Of a stretch of 64,000 bases of DNA, positions 12,455 through 24,133 are shown piece after piece. Location: the NCBI GenBank assembly GCA_902806595.1, contig CADCXC010000035.1, forward strand, positions 1,798,001-1,862,000, given 5' to 3'. The notes below the pieces were generated by a model. The model had not been told where the DNA came from and ran no database searches. It saw only the letters and a program-made list of their open reading frames with translations. The number at the start of each line of letters is the position of its first letter. Within the stretch, counting starts at the first letter, position 1. This DNA is from Pyrenopolyporus hunteri. Lineage: Eukaryota; Ascomycota; Sordariomycetes; Xylariales; Hypoxylaceae. The position numbers and the translations under genes were made by a program.

Positions 12455-13783
12455 AGTCATCAGGACGAAAGCGAGGCATTGTATGGGCCTCGACAAAACC
12501 GTCGGGGGTCACCGTATGCGTGAGGACAACGCCTGAAGTCTCGAGAAGTGCGTGAAATATGTCATTTTCGGTAAAAGTAATGAACATTTCTGTAGACAAC
12601 ATCGCCCCTTCGTGAGTCTAACGACTTGTCTCCCATCTCTGGTATCCACCCAAGCTTAGGGGCGCACGAGCTTCGCCATGATAAAACCTTTCAACTAGGG
12701 CAAGCATTGTCATACAAAACCCGCAGTGAAAGTGAGTTATAAAGTAGGCAAATTGGTCGAGGATGTGTTTCGAGTATTCGGGCCTATAGCGATGCTTATA
12801 TTTTCGGTATAGTTGCCAATGAAGCAAGAAGGATAGATATCCTTAGTCACGAGCTTCGGTTATGAGCCAGTGGTATTTGATCTTGTAAATTAATTCGACG
12901 TGCGGTCGAAATAATTAAAACTAAACACCCGGAGTAGGGAATATAACTATTAGTCAAAGGATGTGTAGAGCCCCAATCCCACGTGAACCTGCCAGGGGGG
13001 CAATGACATTGAGGATTAAGCTTAATTGACGGACTCGCCTCGAATTGGTCCCGCATGAAGCCTTCGTCAATGACCGAATTCCGGAAAGGGCTCGACGAAG
13101 TCTTTCCTTCTAGTCGAGTGACCAGACTTAGCCACGAAGACATGACGGACTAACATGCCCTATTATACGGGCTGTGTGCTCCTGTCCAGCTAATCGATTA
13201 GACCATTTACAAGCGTTCACCGAATTGTTATCCATCGCCTAGTGTAAAATGACTTTGGCGTAAAGCAACTTCATATACACTTCAATGGCAAACCCATCGT
13301 GCAATTCCGCCCGTCGGGCAGACTTCGTTTGTTCCTCAAAGTTCCCTAGCCCCGAGGTATCGTTGGGCGGCAGTAATACCAATCACGGTAAGGCGGCAAC
13401 TAAAGTATTAGGTAATTTCTGGCGAGCATCTCCCAGAAGGAAAATGTAATAAACCACGACGGCCGTCGAAAATATACCTTGTGAGGCGGAGCAAAGCTAT
13501 AGGCTTGTCCGTATCTCGCCCGGTGTCTCGGTCGAAGTAGATGTGTAAAAAGATCTGGGAGCCTTGGCATTGCAACCCTCCTTCGGTGAGTATTATCACC
13601 ATCGCACACTCGCCGACCCTCACTAAAGCGCAGTATAAAAATTTTACCAAGACTTTTAGTATGCGATAACTGAGGAACCGATACGAGTTTTCGACCGCGC
13701 AAGTGAAAATCGTTCTTCCGTATAGCAGGTGTTTGAAACAAATTGAACGGTAACCACCTACGAAGCGTTGATTGAGTTAGCAA
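12455..13783 (-). pseudogene. Possible degraded gene on the minus strand (unrecognised)
   Basis: Several adjacent minus-strand frames look more protein-like than the rest of this block. One (13650-13408) contains IFLHIYFDRDTGRDTDK and LLRLTRYIFDGRRG. Another (about 13378-13242) reads from LLPPNDTSGLGNFEEQ to AIEVYMKLLYAKV. One at 13143-12847 contains DEGFMRDQFEASPS. A last one ends at 12455 and reads MLSTEMFITFTENDIFHALL, then a segment ending MPRFRPDDY before TAA; it is preceded by an acceptor-like GTTAG. The pieces are collinear but in different frames and separated by stops, and no complete set of splice sites restores one frame. I do not recognise the family. It may be a decayed gene, a gene with several short exons, or coincidence. 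Confidence 0.25.
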
Positions 13784-14090
13784 CCAGGTAGTCTAAATGG
13801 GAATTGGAAATATACCTACCTAGATAATCTCAAACCAACGAAAACTGATGATTGTAATTCACCTAGGAAAAAAAAGTCTACCTAAGTAGGCTTTCAGTAT
13901 ATTAAGGCGCTCTCTTATCGAAGTAAGAAGCAGCAGGTATACATTCAAAGAACGCAGCGAGATGCGGGGTCTGGCTAACCTTGCGCAAACTGTTAGAATT
14001 ACGAGATATTCAATCATTGATTTCAAGGGGAAAGGTCGACCTTTATAGAAGACGTTATCTTTGGACGTTGTCTTTGCTGCCTTGAGGCTC

Positions 14091-14308
14091 TGTTTGACTA
14101 AGGCGCCTCCCTCCTAGAGCCTCATACACAGCTGTGTAGAGCTGCAGGAGGTTCCGAGACGAGATTGGCTAGGCTAATTATTTGGAACCCTCGTATATAT
14201 AAGCTTGTGACCCCGGGATTCAGCTTTCATCCTCCTGATGATGCCGTCGAAATGACGTATACCTGTCTGGGTGGGTTGATATAGCTTGCTCTAGGTAACT
14301 GTTTGACA
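14091..14308. mobile_element. LTR-like fragment (candidate solo LTR)
   Basis: The segment opens with TGTTTGAC and closes with TGTTTGACA, so it has TG...CA ends, the usual boundary of long terminal repeats. Inside are a 14-bp perfect palindrome centred on CAGCTG (14125-14138) and a strong TATATATAAG promoter-like box at about 14196. I could not find a convincing target-site duplication on its flanks, and no second copy exists in the window. The call rests on structure only. Confidence 0.25.
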
Positions 14309-17300
14309 TGGGTATAGTGACTCGTAGTAATCTGGTTCCTATGACATGCTATTTTGGTATCGAATCATGAGGCTCAAGTTGCTAATATAGGATAGGGGGG
14401 TTGGGTAGCATGATATTAGGAGAAATGAGCCCATATTGCTGCCTGTTTGATTTTCATTCTTCTCTCTCGAATAAGTAGTCGGCAAGCGACATCTCTAAAA
14501 GTTAGAGTTTAATTTAAGGCAATGGAGTTAATTGCAGCTATAATCTGGGCAGAAAAGGTGGCCACGGAAGCTCAAGCATAAGTCATGAGAAGAACACAAT
14601 TGTAGATACTTCCGGCAAGCATGAGCAATTGGCGGAAAAGGGTAGGGTTGAATTAGAGATGGCAATGCCTAAATCGAACCCTATTTTCTTAAGTTTGACC
14701 TGCGGCGTTCATTCCTATACTGATTTAGTCTTATGTTTTTCCATTTCGCCTGTTCTAAGCCTGAGATAATAAGCGAGAGAGCTTTGGGAGGAGATTCATG
14801 ATGGAACCCCTGTCCACTCTATGTAAAGACGCCTACGTGGAATCCTTCGTCCTACGTGCCCGATAAACCAAGGAGTATTATCACTGCAAATATACCCTAT
14901 GGAGACCAAACAATCCCCAAAGGAAGGTTACTAGGCGATTTTGGGGGCCTCGCTTCTAAAAAACGAAGACTTAACTCGATACTAAGGTAATAATGCCTAC
15001 AATATGTAAGTATCATGTACCCGTGTGCCATTGTGAATGGATGCTCGGCCCGTGTCCCGCTTAAGATTCGCAGCGCGATTGAACGCAAGAATGTGAAAGT
15101 GCACCTTTCTAGCGCTTGGCCCTCTAAGATAACAGCCACGAGTGCTAGGACTAACGGCTTACCATTCTAGGGGGATCCTTCGACCCGAATTGATAAAAGT
15201 GTGAGATATCAACTCACAGACTACATATATCATAGATAGGCGAAGAGTGTGATTGGATATATGCGATAGAGGTTATATACGGAATCCGATAGAGCGTTAT
15301 CCGTGGGGTTTTTTTTCGAATAGATGTTTGATGTAGGTATGATAAAGAATCTAATAAATCTAGTAAGTTAGGAAGATAGGTTAGGTACTTATCTCTACGG
15401 GGTAGGGTTTCTCCTAGAGCCTTAAGAGTATCTTCTCCTCGAGCGGTAGCTGTTCCCAGGTCGCAGTCATGTAATAGAATTAGGTTCCGGTCATCCTGAG
15501 TGGTTGTTTTCTTGCTTCAATAGAACCATCTCTTACCGTTTCTACGTAGCCCTGAGTTTTTCATAAAAAATCATATTGCCGTATGACACGGTTGTTAGAA
15601 TAGGGGGCCCATGACTAGCCCACACATAAGCCAACCTAACCGCTTTTCGAGGACTGAACCCGTCCCCTAGACATCTACATACCTAACGTTTAGAATGCCC
15701 TTATAGGAATATCTTGCTTATTTCCTACGTGAATTTGCAGGTTCGATGATTATATCGACACTTGAATGAGCGTTATTTAAGTACTATCCCAAACCCCTGA
15801 GGGCCTCGGGCACACGTGCCAAGAATAACACGAGAATGGTTGTCCTCGCCGAGATGCTGTGATACTCTAGCGTCATACCAGAGCACTCATAAGTCCACAA
15901 TATTATTGGGGTTTGTTACATTATCTTAGGCAAATTCCCCGAGGGGACCATCGGCGACGGAACGCCTCATTGAACGCCGCGTTCGAATGCCGGTTTAAGC
16001 TTACGAAAGCGCCCGCCATATACGAAAGATGGCTTAAAGGGCTCGTAGAAGGAACGCCATCTTGGATTCGTTTTTTGACCGGGCACTTTTATCTCCTTTT
16101 ACTAATACGCCCTCTTGAGACCGTGTTGGTATCGGGCCCTCCAATCGATACGCAAACAGAAAAATATCACTACACTAGATTTTATTTCCATCCCTATTAT
16201 TACACGGGGCGTCCTAGGCCTACTCGCCGAAGACGGTGACTGTACATGCGAACGATTCTATTTTACCCTGTATGTCTCAGGCCATAACTCCCAAGTCCGC
16301 CTTTCTGACCTGTGGGCTCGGTGGTCATAGGACGGCTTATTATGTCATAGAATACCTACCCAGATATATAAGTTTCCGAAAATATAGATTTAACTGCTTA
16401 ATTTCATCGTTGCTCTATAACTTTCTGTTTCACATCTCCGTTTAAACCCCGCTTGTAAAGTCTAGTAGCAATATCTTGTTGAATCTCCCGAGGTCACCTC
16501 CACGCCTTAGCTGAACGCTTGGGAAACATATTCTCATCTAAGTCACATTCACGAGCCATGGCACAACCTACTTTTCTAACCAATTATCTATCGCCAATAG
16601 CTTGAGCGTCATAGCCTAGTCCTTTTTACTAAACCATAGCCGCTAGAGGGAGTTAAGAGGGATTCTTAGCCTATCGTAGAGTAGGGAGTTAGGGCGGTGA
16701 TAGCTTGGTTAGGGGAGGCCTCCCTTTCTACGCATAAGTATACATAAATGGCAACTTATTTGATAGTAGAGAGTTACGAGTTAAGATTTTTATCGCCCCA
16801 ATTTTCCTCATCCAAAGGGACTATACTCATAATTGTCTGCTCCAACTGAGAGACTTGTAGAGTATTGAACGTGATACAGTGCGTCCCATTTGAGCGTATC
16901 TTACATGCATTTACAGCATTCGTAGTAGTATCATACGATGGGACTTCCTATGATCTAAAATTTAGGTAATATCATTAACTAGATAGGTTCTGATTACGTC
17001 GCAATGATGCCTCAAGCTGAAACCTACGTACATCCCATACTACCTGAAGTCTATGCTAAGATATCCAAATGTGTATTATGGGACGAGTGTTTATGTATAG
17101 GTTATGTACTAAGGTGATCTACTTCTACGGGTACACTTTTGTTAAATCTATCAGTAAGCACCCATATCTTGTAGATCATTGTATTGGGCATCAATAACGT
17201 AGTCAATATTCCACCCAATCAAGTTCTCAAAGCTACTACTACCCTGGCACCTTGAAGATGACCTGTTATGGGAAGTTGATAGGATATTGGGTGTTGCAAT

Positions 17301-17576
17301 TAGTCGACTATCAATGTCATATCACTTGGCGATACGGTAATGAGTCGAATACTCTTTGTTGTTTTCCACTAATTCATCTATTTGCATTCAACCTTGCATA
17401 TCCGTTTTGGAGGCCGCATTATAGTTCCTACCCATAGAGGGACCTAGAAGGCAGCATATTTATATTAAACAAACCGCTTCATTCAAATAATTTCGCTTTA
17501 CTGTTTCTTTGATACTATCTATCGCCCACGGACATTGATTTCTTATCCCTATCCCTGAGCAAAAACATATGTTGAA

Positions 17577-18404
17577 ATGTCGATCAACATCGAGTAAGTC
17601 TTTACCATATTCTCGATTCAATGCACTACTAATAATTAGTAGAGAACTCAAACTTGCAGGCCAATGGGCTGGCCTATACTTATACAACCCTACGGAAACG
17701 GACGGGGAATCGAATTTCACTATAGAAACCGAACTAGGAGACCACCGGGTCAACATACGTGGCAGTGGCCGTGATGTGGCCGGGGAGTTCACACTCAGTG
17801 GCCATGTTGACAAAGATACAACTGTATACTTCAAGAAAGATTACATATCCCCCTGGTGGCACTATACTGGTTCCATTGATCCAGAGACGAACATGATGTT
17901 CGGCAAGTGGGGAGTTGGCCAAGAAAAAGGAGGAGGGTATTTCACCTTCCACCTCGTGTGTAAAAATGACGAAGATGCGGATGCGTCTGCTGAGTATGCT
18001 GTTCTGTTTGTTTTTATATCTCATTAATTTCCCTTAACCGTCAAGTAAATATGACTTCGCATGCTAATACGGAGGTGAGTAGGGCCCAACTAGAGAGAAT
18101 TCAAGGCGCTTGGTCGGGAGTCTATACCGTGGGCGAATCGGGGACTAGCCGGAGATGCGAATTCGAGTTGACCGGTCGAACTGGGGAAAAGGGCGATCTA
18201 CTCACAATCAAAGGCACTGGGAATACACCGACAGATGCGTACAAGGTCGAGGGCGTGGTGTCCAAGTCGGGCCAGGTGGCCTTTGCCAAGTCATTTGAAG
18301 AGCATGGGTATCTCTATCGAGGCACACTGGCGGAGGATGGTTCAATGAAGGGCCATTGGGCCGGAAAGGGGACTTCTGGTACGTTTCGTTTTTCGCGCGC
18401 CTAG
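17577..18404 (+). CDS. Small protein with two tandem copies of a ~100-residue beta-rich domain
   Basis: Exons are 17577-17593, 17640-17993 and 18083-18404, giving 230 residues. Intron 1 (46 bp) has GTAAGT and a CTAAT branch site just before TTAG. Intron 2 (89 bp) has GTATGC, a GCTAAT branch site and GAGTAG, and it joins GA|G in frame, so the two open frames are one gene. Domain 1 (~residues 10-115) starts LAGQWAGLYLY and domain 2 (~residues 126-230) starts IQGAWSGVYTV. Each then runs through F(T/E)(I/L)(E/T), a GSGRD or GTGNT turn, a GxVxK(D/S) turn, HYTGSIDPETNMMFGKWG or YLYRGTLAEDGSMKGHW, and ends in a GG/GT-F-F/R-F strand. The glycine-marked alternating pattern suggests a small beta-barrel of lipocalin/calycin type, which is inference. 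There is no signal peptide or membrane segment. The exact function is unknown. It is the only supported gene between 8.4 and 21.4 kb. Confidence 0.75.
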
Positions 18405-18980
18405 TTACTAGCATCGTTGGTATTTGGAGAGACGTGGCGGGAGTCGGTACCGGGCATCAAGTCCCATGAGTCGAGTATCTCTATAGTAAATTAGCCCCTG
18501 ATTTAAAATCGTATCGCCTTATAATCGCGGTATACGTTACTACGTAGGTATCTTCGTTGCTACCTTCTAGTTTACCACTTGTTATATCACGGGTTACCTT
18601 GTCATACGATACAGATCTGCTCGGGTATATATTGAACAGACTGGCGCCGCGTAGTTATCATAAACGTACCAATCGGTAAACCTTTATATCCCGGGAGTGG
18701 AGTTGAAAAATAACATTACTAACCTGGTAAGAATGAGATTTCTCTAACTTTCTGGTGCCTGGTTGACGACCCCTACTTCCCTAATAAGGGATAAAGTTCG
18801 CCTCAGTGGCGTCTAGTACATCTAGGAATCCTACGATAATAAACAATACTTCTAGTAGAAAAGGCTTCAAAAATAGGCCTCTCACGTAGAATGGGGAAGT
18901 GATCATCTTGATCATGGTATGTGCTGTTTGGGGATGAGGGGAAGAAAGGGGGGTTGGGGTTGGGGATGGGGTATGGAATG

Positions 18981-18998
18981 GGGTTAGGGTTAGGGTTT
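18981..18998 (+). repeat. Interstitial telomere-like TTAGGG repeat
   Basis: The sequence reads GGGTTAGGGTTAGGGTTT, that is two exact TTAGGG units plus partial units on either side. It sits at the end of a 70-base G-rich run of GGGGTTGGGGTTGGGG type starting near 18930. TTAGGG is the usual telomere unit of filamentous ascomycetes. The array is far too short to be a chromosome end and lies inside continuous sequence. Confidence 0.85.
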
Positions 18999-19968
18999 CA
19001 TAGTCCCTTCCTCTCTACCATGTCTGTCGTTAAGATGGCTTCTACAAACATTGTCAACGGTGGTCCTTCCCGTACCTAAAGATAGTAGGTACCTAACACG
19101 TATAAAGCATCAGTGAATCAGGCCTTAGTAAAATATTAGCATATATACTTGGAGGCACTCTCATACATACCTAGGTACTCTTAGGGGAAGGTCTCTGACT
19201 GTTGTAGCCAATAAAATCTGCGAAATCTTGCGATGAGACCTTCTGCCGGTTCGGGAGATGCTTCACTTTTATTTTGAACTTCATCTATTGGAGGACTCTC
19301 CTGCCAAAAATATTCCTCATCTTCTTGTCATGTGCCTCGCTAGCTGCATAATCATATATGAGTTGCCGTAAAGAGCTACATGTACTTGACATGCCCCCGT
19401 TCAGGTAGGTGCAGGTATCGTGAAACATGGGGCTTCCCTCATAAAACTAATACTTGTTTAATACATGTTCATATATATTTATGCATCTACATAAACATAT
19501 ACATACGGTGCGTCGTTGGCTTCACCGCAACCTCGCAACTTCGCAATTCTCCATCACATCTTCCTGTTCGGATGGATACTGTGGCTTCAACTCTGGGAGT
19601 TCCTGTTATTGCTATACCCGCTGCGCAGTCACCTACTGCTTACCTCTGATAGCTTCACTTTTCGCGCTCGCCCTATTCGCCTATATAGTACAATAAACCC
19701 GCCCTTGTGGCTCCGTCTTCAATTGGCTGAATTGCTGTCTTTACCCTTCTTTCATCAGCTCATCCGAATCCTTCGTTTTTCTCAGCGAATTCACTGCGCT
19801 CTTACGGTCGTACAGGCCTTGGCATAGCTAGCCGCAACTCTGTTTCTGTTCTCATGACTCTCGCGTTGACATCCGGTTTTGGTAGCTTGTTGGCCGTTTG
19901 GACGTTCTGATCGTTTGTTCGGGTCGGTGCGAGAAGTGGACAACTTGCCCTGGGGAGAAATAACCCAA

Positions 19969-19992
19969 CACACACACACACACACACACACA
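19969..19992. repeat. (CA)12 microsatellite
   Basis: This is an uninterrupted CA dinucleotide run in non-coding DNA. No function is implied. Confidence 0.95.
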
Positions 19993-20876
19993 AAACACGA
20001 CTCAGCCCTCGGTGCCAGATTCAGCCCCGGTTTTCTCTGACCTCGGAGCAAATGCCACTGACTGACAACTGGTACTAACTCCAGGTAGGTACCTGTACTA
20101 ACCAATACTTAGTACAAGCCGGAAAACTAAAATAAGCAAGGGCCAGAGTCAGGACCGAACCACCCCTTAGTGAGGCGGACTTCTTCGGGGGATCTAGACT
20201 AGATTGGTGCAGGGGTGGATCACCCATGATATCATCGCAACCGTTGCAAGCGACCTAGTCGATCTGCAGGTGGTGCACCCATACGGGCCGGTTACCAATA
20301 AATTCTAGCTTCGTCTGCGCTTCCTGCGTTATTATTTGCTCATTGAACCCAATCGCGGCGACCCGACCGTCTCGCGGAAACATTGGGCCAGTGGTTGCTG
20401 ATCTTGCAACAGCTCTCGCCCGGGAGACGGGGTCGACGTTGCAGCAAGCGTTGATGACGATTCCTCACCCCGAGTCTCCAGACCGTCGCGCCAAAACCCC
20501 CCACTAAAGCCCCGCGAAACTCGCCGTGGCGTTCACATTGTCGCAATTCTTTAAAGCCTGGCGCTTCAGCGCCAGAGCTGGAGCTGACGCTGATCCCCGT
20601 TCGATCTGCGCTGCCGCACCGCATATGTGCCCTACGACTTGTAGCGATAACAGATGCGACAGTAGTAGTAGCCCGGGGGACGAGAAGGCCCGACAACAGC
20701 CACAGCGAGACGATAAGGGGGCGGCCCAGCCGTCTCTTACAGCCATCCGCGTATTTTCAGTAATCTTCCTCATCCTTGTGCTGGTAAGTCAAGTTCGACT
20801 ATTACTACATCTTTTTTTTTATTCCACAGACCCACGGCTTGGCTTTGGTATAGGTCGGCCTTGGGTATACAACGCA

Positions 20877-20942
20877 GTACATGAAATACATCCGTACCTA
20901 TATACCTACGTACATGAAATACATCCGTACCTATATACCTAC
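20877..20942. repeat. Perfect 33-bp tandem duplication
   Basis: Two identical 33-bp units (20877-20909 and 20910-20942) each begin GTACATGAAATACATCC and end CCTATATACCTAC. A third unit starts (GTACA) and is lost. The array lies ~440 bp upstream of the glucokinase start codon. The unit itself contains the TACC/GGTA motif family that is scattered through intergenic DNA here. Confidence 0.9.
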
Positions 20943-21385
20943 GTACAGTACCTACGCAGGTTAGAAGGTAAACTATGTGGTGCCAACTTGGGGCCCCTTG
21001 CTACTTTAACCTACCCGGGTAGCGCATGGGATCCCATCCCATCCTATCCATAGTACGACACATACATACGACACTTATTACACTTATCACACTATACCTC
21101 GCATATAGCATCTGTTATAGAACACCACACGCGCGCACATCCTCACCAGACGCCCCGCTCCTCGACCCTTTTGACGCAATTGGCTTCCTTCTCGCTAATT
21201 GCCCCTCCGACTTATAGGCCGCGCAACTTTTTCTCACGAACGCCAAATTTCAATACTCGCGCATTCTCCCATCTCCTCCTTTCTCACGTACCGTCTCTTC
21301 TCCCCCGGCTGTTGCTGTCCAGGAGCCCGTGTGCGAGTCCCCTCAGCCGTTTCCCACCGCCCCTCCCGTATCTCGTGCACCCACA

Positions 21386-23080
21386 ATGGCCCTCGCCCAA
21401 GAGACGAAGCGCATCACAGCGCAATTCGAATACACGGACGAAGATGTCAACAAAGGCGTCCAGGAGTTTCTGCGTCAAATGAGTATGATGACGTCTTGGC
21501 CAACCCCGAGAACAACCCACAGCTAACCTATACGCAGGCGAGGGACTAGAACGGGACGGCACGAGTCTAAGCCAGATTCCTACCTACGTTACCGGCGTCC
21601 CTAATGGTACTGAAAAGGTATGTCCCGCAGGAAATCTATAAGCTTTTATCATTTAACTTACATGGACAAGGGATTGTACCTTGCCGTCGACTTAGGAGGC
21701 ACTAACTTCCGAGTCTGTTCCGTCCATCTGAACGGCGACACCACCTTCAACCTAACATACAGTAAAGTGGAAATTCCGAAGGAGTTAATGGTTGCGAAAA
21801 AGGCCAGCGACTTGTTTGCATTCCTAGCTAAACAGATCGAGCTATTTCTTCGAACCCATCATGAGGATCATTTCGAAGCTCACATCCGCCGGCGACAGAC
21901 GGCTAGCACCCCCGACGGTTACCGAGACGAGCATATATTTCGACTTGGCTTCACCTTCAGCTTTCCGGTACAGCAGATCGGTATCAACAAGGGCACCCTA
22001 ATGCGGTGGACCAAGGGTTTCGACATCCCGGATGCGGTCGGGAAAGACGTGTGCGCCCTGCTCCAGCAGGAGATCGATAGGCTTCGTCTTCCCGTCAAAG
22101 TGGCGGCCTTGGTGAACGATACCGTTGGCACGCTTATGGCTCGCTCCTACACTTCGCCGGGTAAGACGCCTACTCTTCTGGGCGCTATTTTCGGAACCGG
22201 TACCAACGGCGCCTACGTGGAAAAGCTTACCAACATTAAGAAGCCTGTCGAGGGCGAGTACGATAAGTCCACGGGTCTAATGGTCATAAATACCGAGTGG
22301 GGCTCCTTCGACAACCAGATGAATATTTTACCAAATACTTCCTACGACATAGAATTAGACAAGAAGAGCGTAAATCCGGGCATCCAGATGTTCGAGAAGC
22401 GAGTCTCCGGCATGTTCCTGGGCGAAATTGTCCGATTGGTCATTATCGACATGCTCAAGAACCCCGAGATTGCGCTGTTCCGCGACGAAAATTCAAGCCA
22501 CAACGACTGGAAATCCACAACCACCATCGACCCCGAATCCGGCATATTTAGACAATGGGGGCTCGACAGCTCGATAATGTCCATCGCCGCAGCTGATAAC
22601 ACGCCAGACTACTCATCTCTCCGTCAGGAGCTGGAAAACCAATTACACGTCTACGCTGCCTCGCTTGAGGATGCCCAAGTTTTCAAGGAGGTGGCGTACG
22701 CCGTCGGACGTCGGGCGGCGCGGCTCTCCGCCGTAGCCCTCGGGGCTATTGTCCTGCAGAGCGGCAAGCTGAACGAGTCGACAGATGAGCCGATCGACAT
22801 CGGCGTTGACGGTAGCCTCGTGGAGCACTACCCCTTCTTCCGGGATATGATCTACGAGGCTCTCGCCGCGGTCGAGGGTATCGGCCCGGAGGGAGCGAAA
22901 CGGATCCGCATCGGGATCGCCAAAGACGGCAGCGGTGTCGGCGCGGCCCTGATAGCGCTCGTCGCCGCGAATATGGAGAGGAAGGGCGTCGTAGATTACC
23001 TGAACTACATCAAGAACGACGTCGCTCAGAAGCTTGCTAACGCGTTCCCGGGTGCCGGGGAGACGACGACGGTAGTATAG
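21386..23080 (+). CDS. Glucokinase (hexokinase family)
   Basis: Exons are 21386-21482, 21538-21617 and 21671-23080, giving about 528 residues. The introns (55 and 53 bp) have GTATGA and GTATGT donors. The protein catalyses ATP-dependent phosphorylation of glucose to glucose-6-phosphate in the cytosol. Visible hexokinase features are LAVDLGGTNFRVCSV (phosphate-binding strand), the sugar-binding block LGFTFSFPVQQ...LMRWTKGF, ALVNDTVGTLMA with the catalytic Asp, GAIFGTGTNGAY, and INTEWGSF. The C-terminal IGIAKDGSGVGAALIA is the adenosine-side glycine motif. The N terminus, starting MALAQETKRITAQFEYTDED, and the LYLAVDLGGTNFRVC form are more like fungal glucokinases (GlkA/GLK1) than the main hexokinase. 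The ATG at 21386 follows CCACA and is followed immediately by the conserved N terminus, so I prefer it to an in-frame ATG 57 bases upstream. Confidence 0.94.
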
Positions 23081-24133
23081 TATGACGGCCATGATGAGTG
23101 CTCCTAACGCGGAGACAATGAAGATGAATGTAACCTACTATCATGACCTAATGCAATAAAAACAATCGCATGAAGACCGTATGCCATCCAGTTACTATCT
23201 CTTTGGGGTCCTGCGTGCTCTGCAACCTAGGCGGATAGTCCTGGGCAAGGGGCTGGTCCGCTCCGCTTTAGTCGTATAACGCTGTCGACTCACGCCAGTA
23301 AGTATGAAAGTGGTACTATGCATGTCGCCAGGAAACCGCCAGTTTCCGATTGATTATCAAGACCACCATCTATAAAGAGGCACATATATATTAACGGAGG
23401 ACATTCCCAAAGCAACTGTATAATTATTTTCCTCGTTGATTCTTCCTTCTAAGACTTCGCAACCAGCTCTATAGCTCTACCGCAACTCGGCTAGACTCGA
23501 CTCCATCTCTATCTTCTATCCCGCTCAACTTCGCAGTGCAATGACAACCCAAGCGATTATACTTCCGTCTATATTTCTACCTCCAACTTCCTCTTTTTCT
23601 CTCACTCACGCAGGTAGGCACCCAAGGTAGGTAGGTATATGAGAACTGTCCACTCCCTCGTCTCTCCTTTTCAACCATAAACTCTCTCACATCGCGTAAT
23701 GTTCTTATTAGCCGTCTCGCGAGCGCTGTACGTAGTACGTGAGGGGCGCATCGCATCATACCCACATACACGGAATAACGCGCGTACGTAAGTATATATA
23801 ACCGTCGAACTCGTACTCGCCACCCGTTCCTCTCCTTTCTCTTTCACTAGGTAACCGTAGTTTTCTCTTCTCCTAGCTTGTCCCTTTACTCCTTTGTTAT
23901 AGACGGCTTTTCTTCCTCTTGCCCTACCGCCAACAACCTCGAATCACCAGATATATAGATCCCTTCGCTATACAAGCAGACAGTCAAGCAAGTAAGCAAG
24001 TAAAGCAGGCGAGTACGTAACCCATGCACTTAAACGGCGAAGCAAGCAAGCAAGCAAACGCTCAAGCCCTATCCCTCCCCCACCCTCATTCCCAAGCCAA
24101 CCCGACCAACCAACCAACCAACCAACCAACCAC
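23081..24133. other. Convergent spacer, glucokinase to GNAT gene
   Basis: This is about 1 kb with no supported gene. It is CT-rich in the middle (23440-23900), with runs of the AAGC and CCAA tetranucleotides toward the end (AAGC at 23985-24060, CCAA at 24105-24132). The CCAA array stops just before the stop codon of the minus-strand acetyltransferase gene. Confidence 0.5.
24105..24132. repeat. (CCAA)n tetranucleotide repeat
   Basis: About seven CCAA units lie directly beyond the stop codon of the acetyltransferase gene, so they would be in its 3' UTR. Confidence 0.9.

Larger units (their letters stand above)
8445..17576. other. Gene-poor block of about 9 kb
   Basis: No intact gene can be supported between the dioxygenase and the two-domain protein. 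Open frames are short (mostly under 110 codons), lack recognisable domains and use codons unlike the GC-rich genes nearby. Base composition is visibly AT-richer, with many TA dinucleotides, which suits old, degraded sequence. Two pieces stand out and are listed separately: a possible gene relic at 12455-13783 and an LTR-like fragment at 14091-14308. A perfect RNA polymerase III B-box-like hairpin at about 11950 does not extend to a tRNA. Confidence 0.6.
18405..21385. other. Intergenic block upstream of the glucokinase gene
   Basis: This 3-kb stretch holds a G-rich tract with a telomere-like repeat (18930-18998), a (CA)12 microsatellite (19969-19992) and a perfect 33-bp tandem duplication (20877-20942). 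A 175-codon open frame at 20526-21053 opens with GTG rather than ATG and includes the duplicated 33-mer. It has one hydrophobic segment but no recognisable domain, so I do not call it a gene. The final ~200 bases are CT-rich, a typical leader for the ATG at 21386. Confidence 0.5.

Noticed and set aside
14236..14262. CTGATGA followed by GAAA, as in a hammerhead ribozyme core
   Set aside because: The seven bases between them cannot form stem II (positions 10.1/11.1 are T and C), and no matching stem I or III is seen.
20526..21053. 175-codon open frame upstream of glucokinase
   Set aside because: It opens with GTG, includes a tandem DNA duplication and shows no domain; likely promoter or leader DNA.
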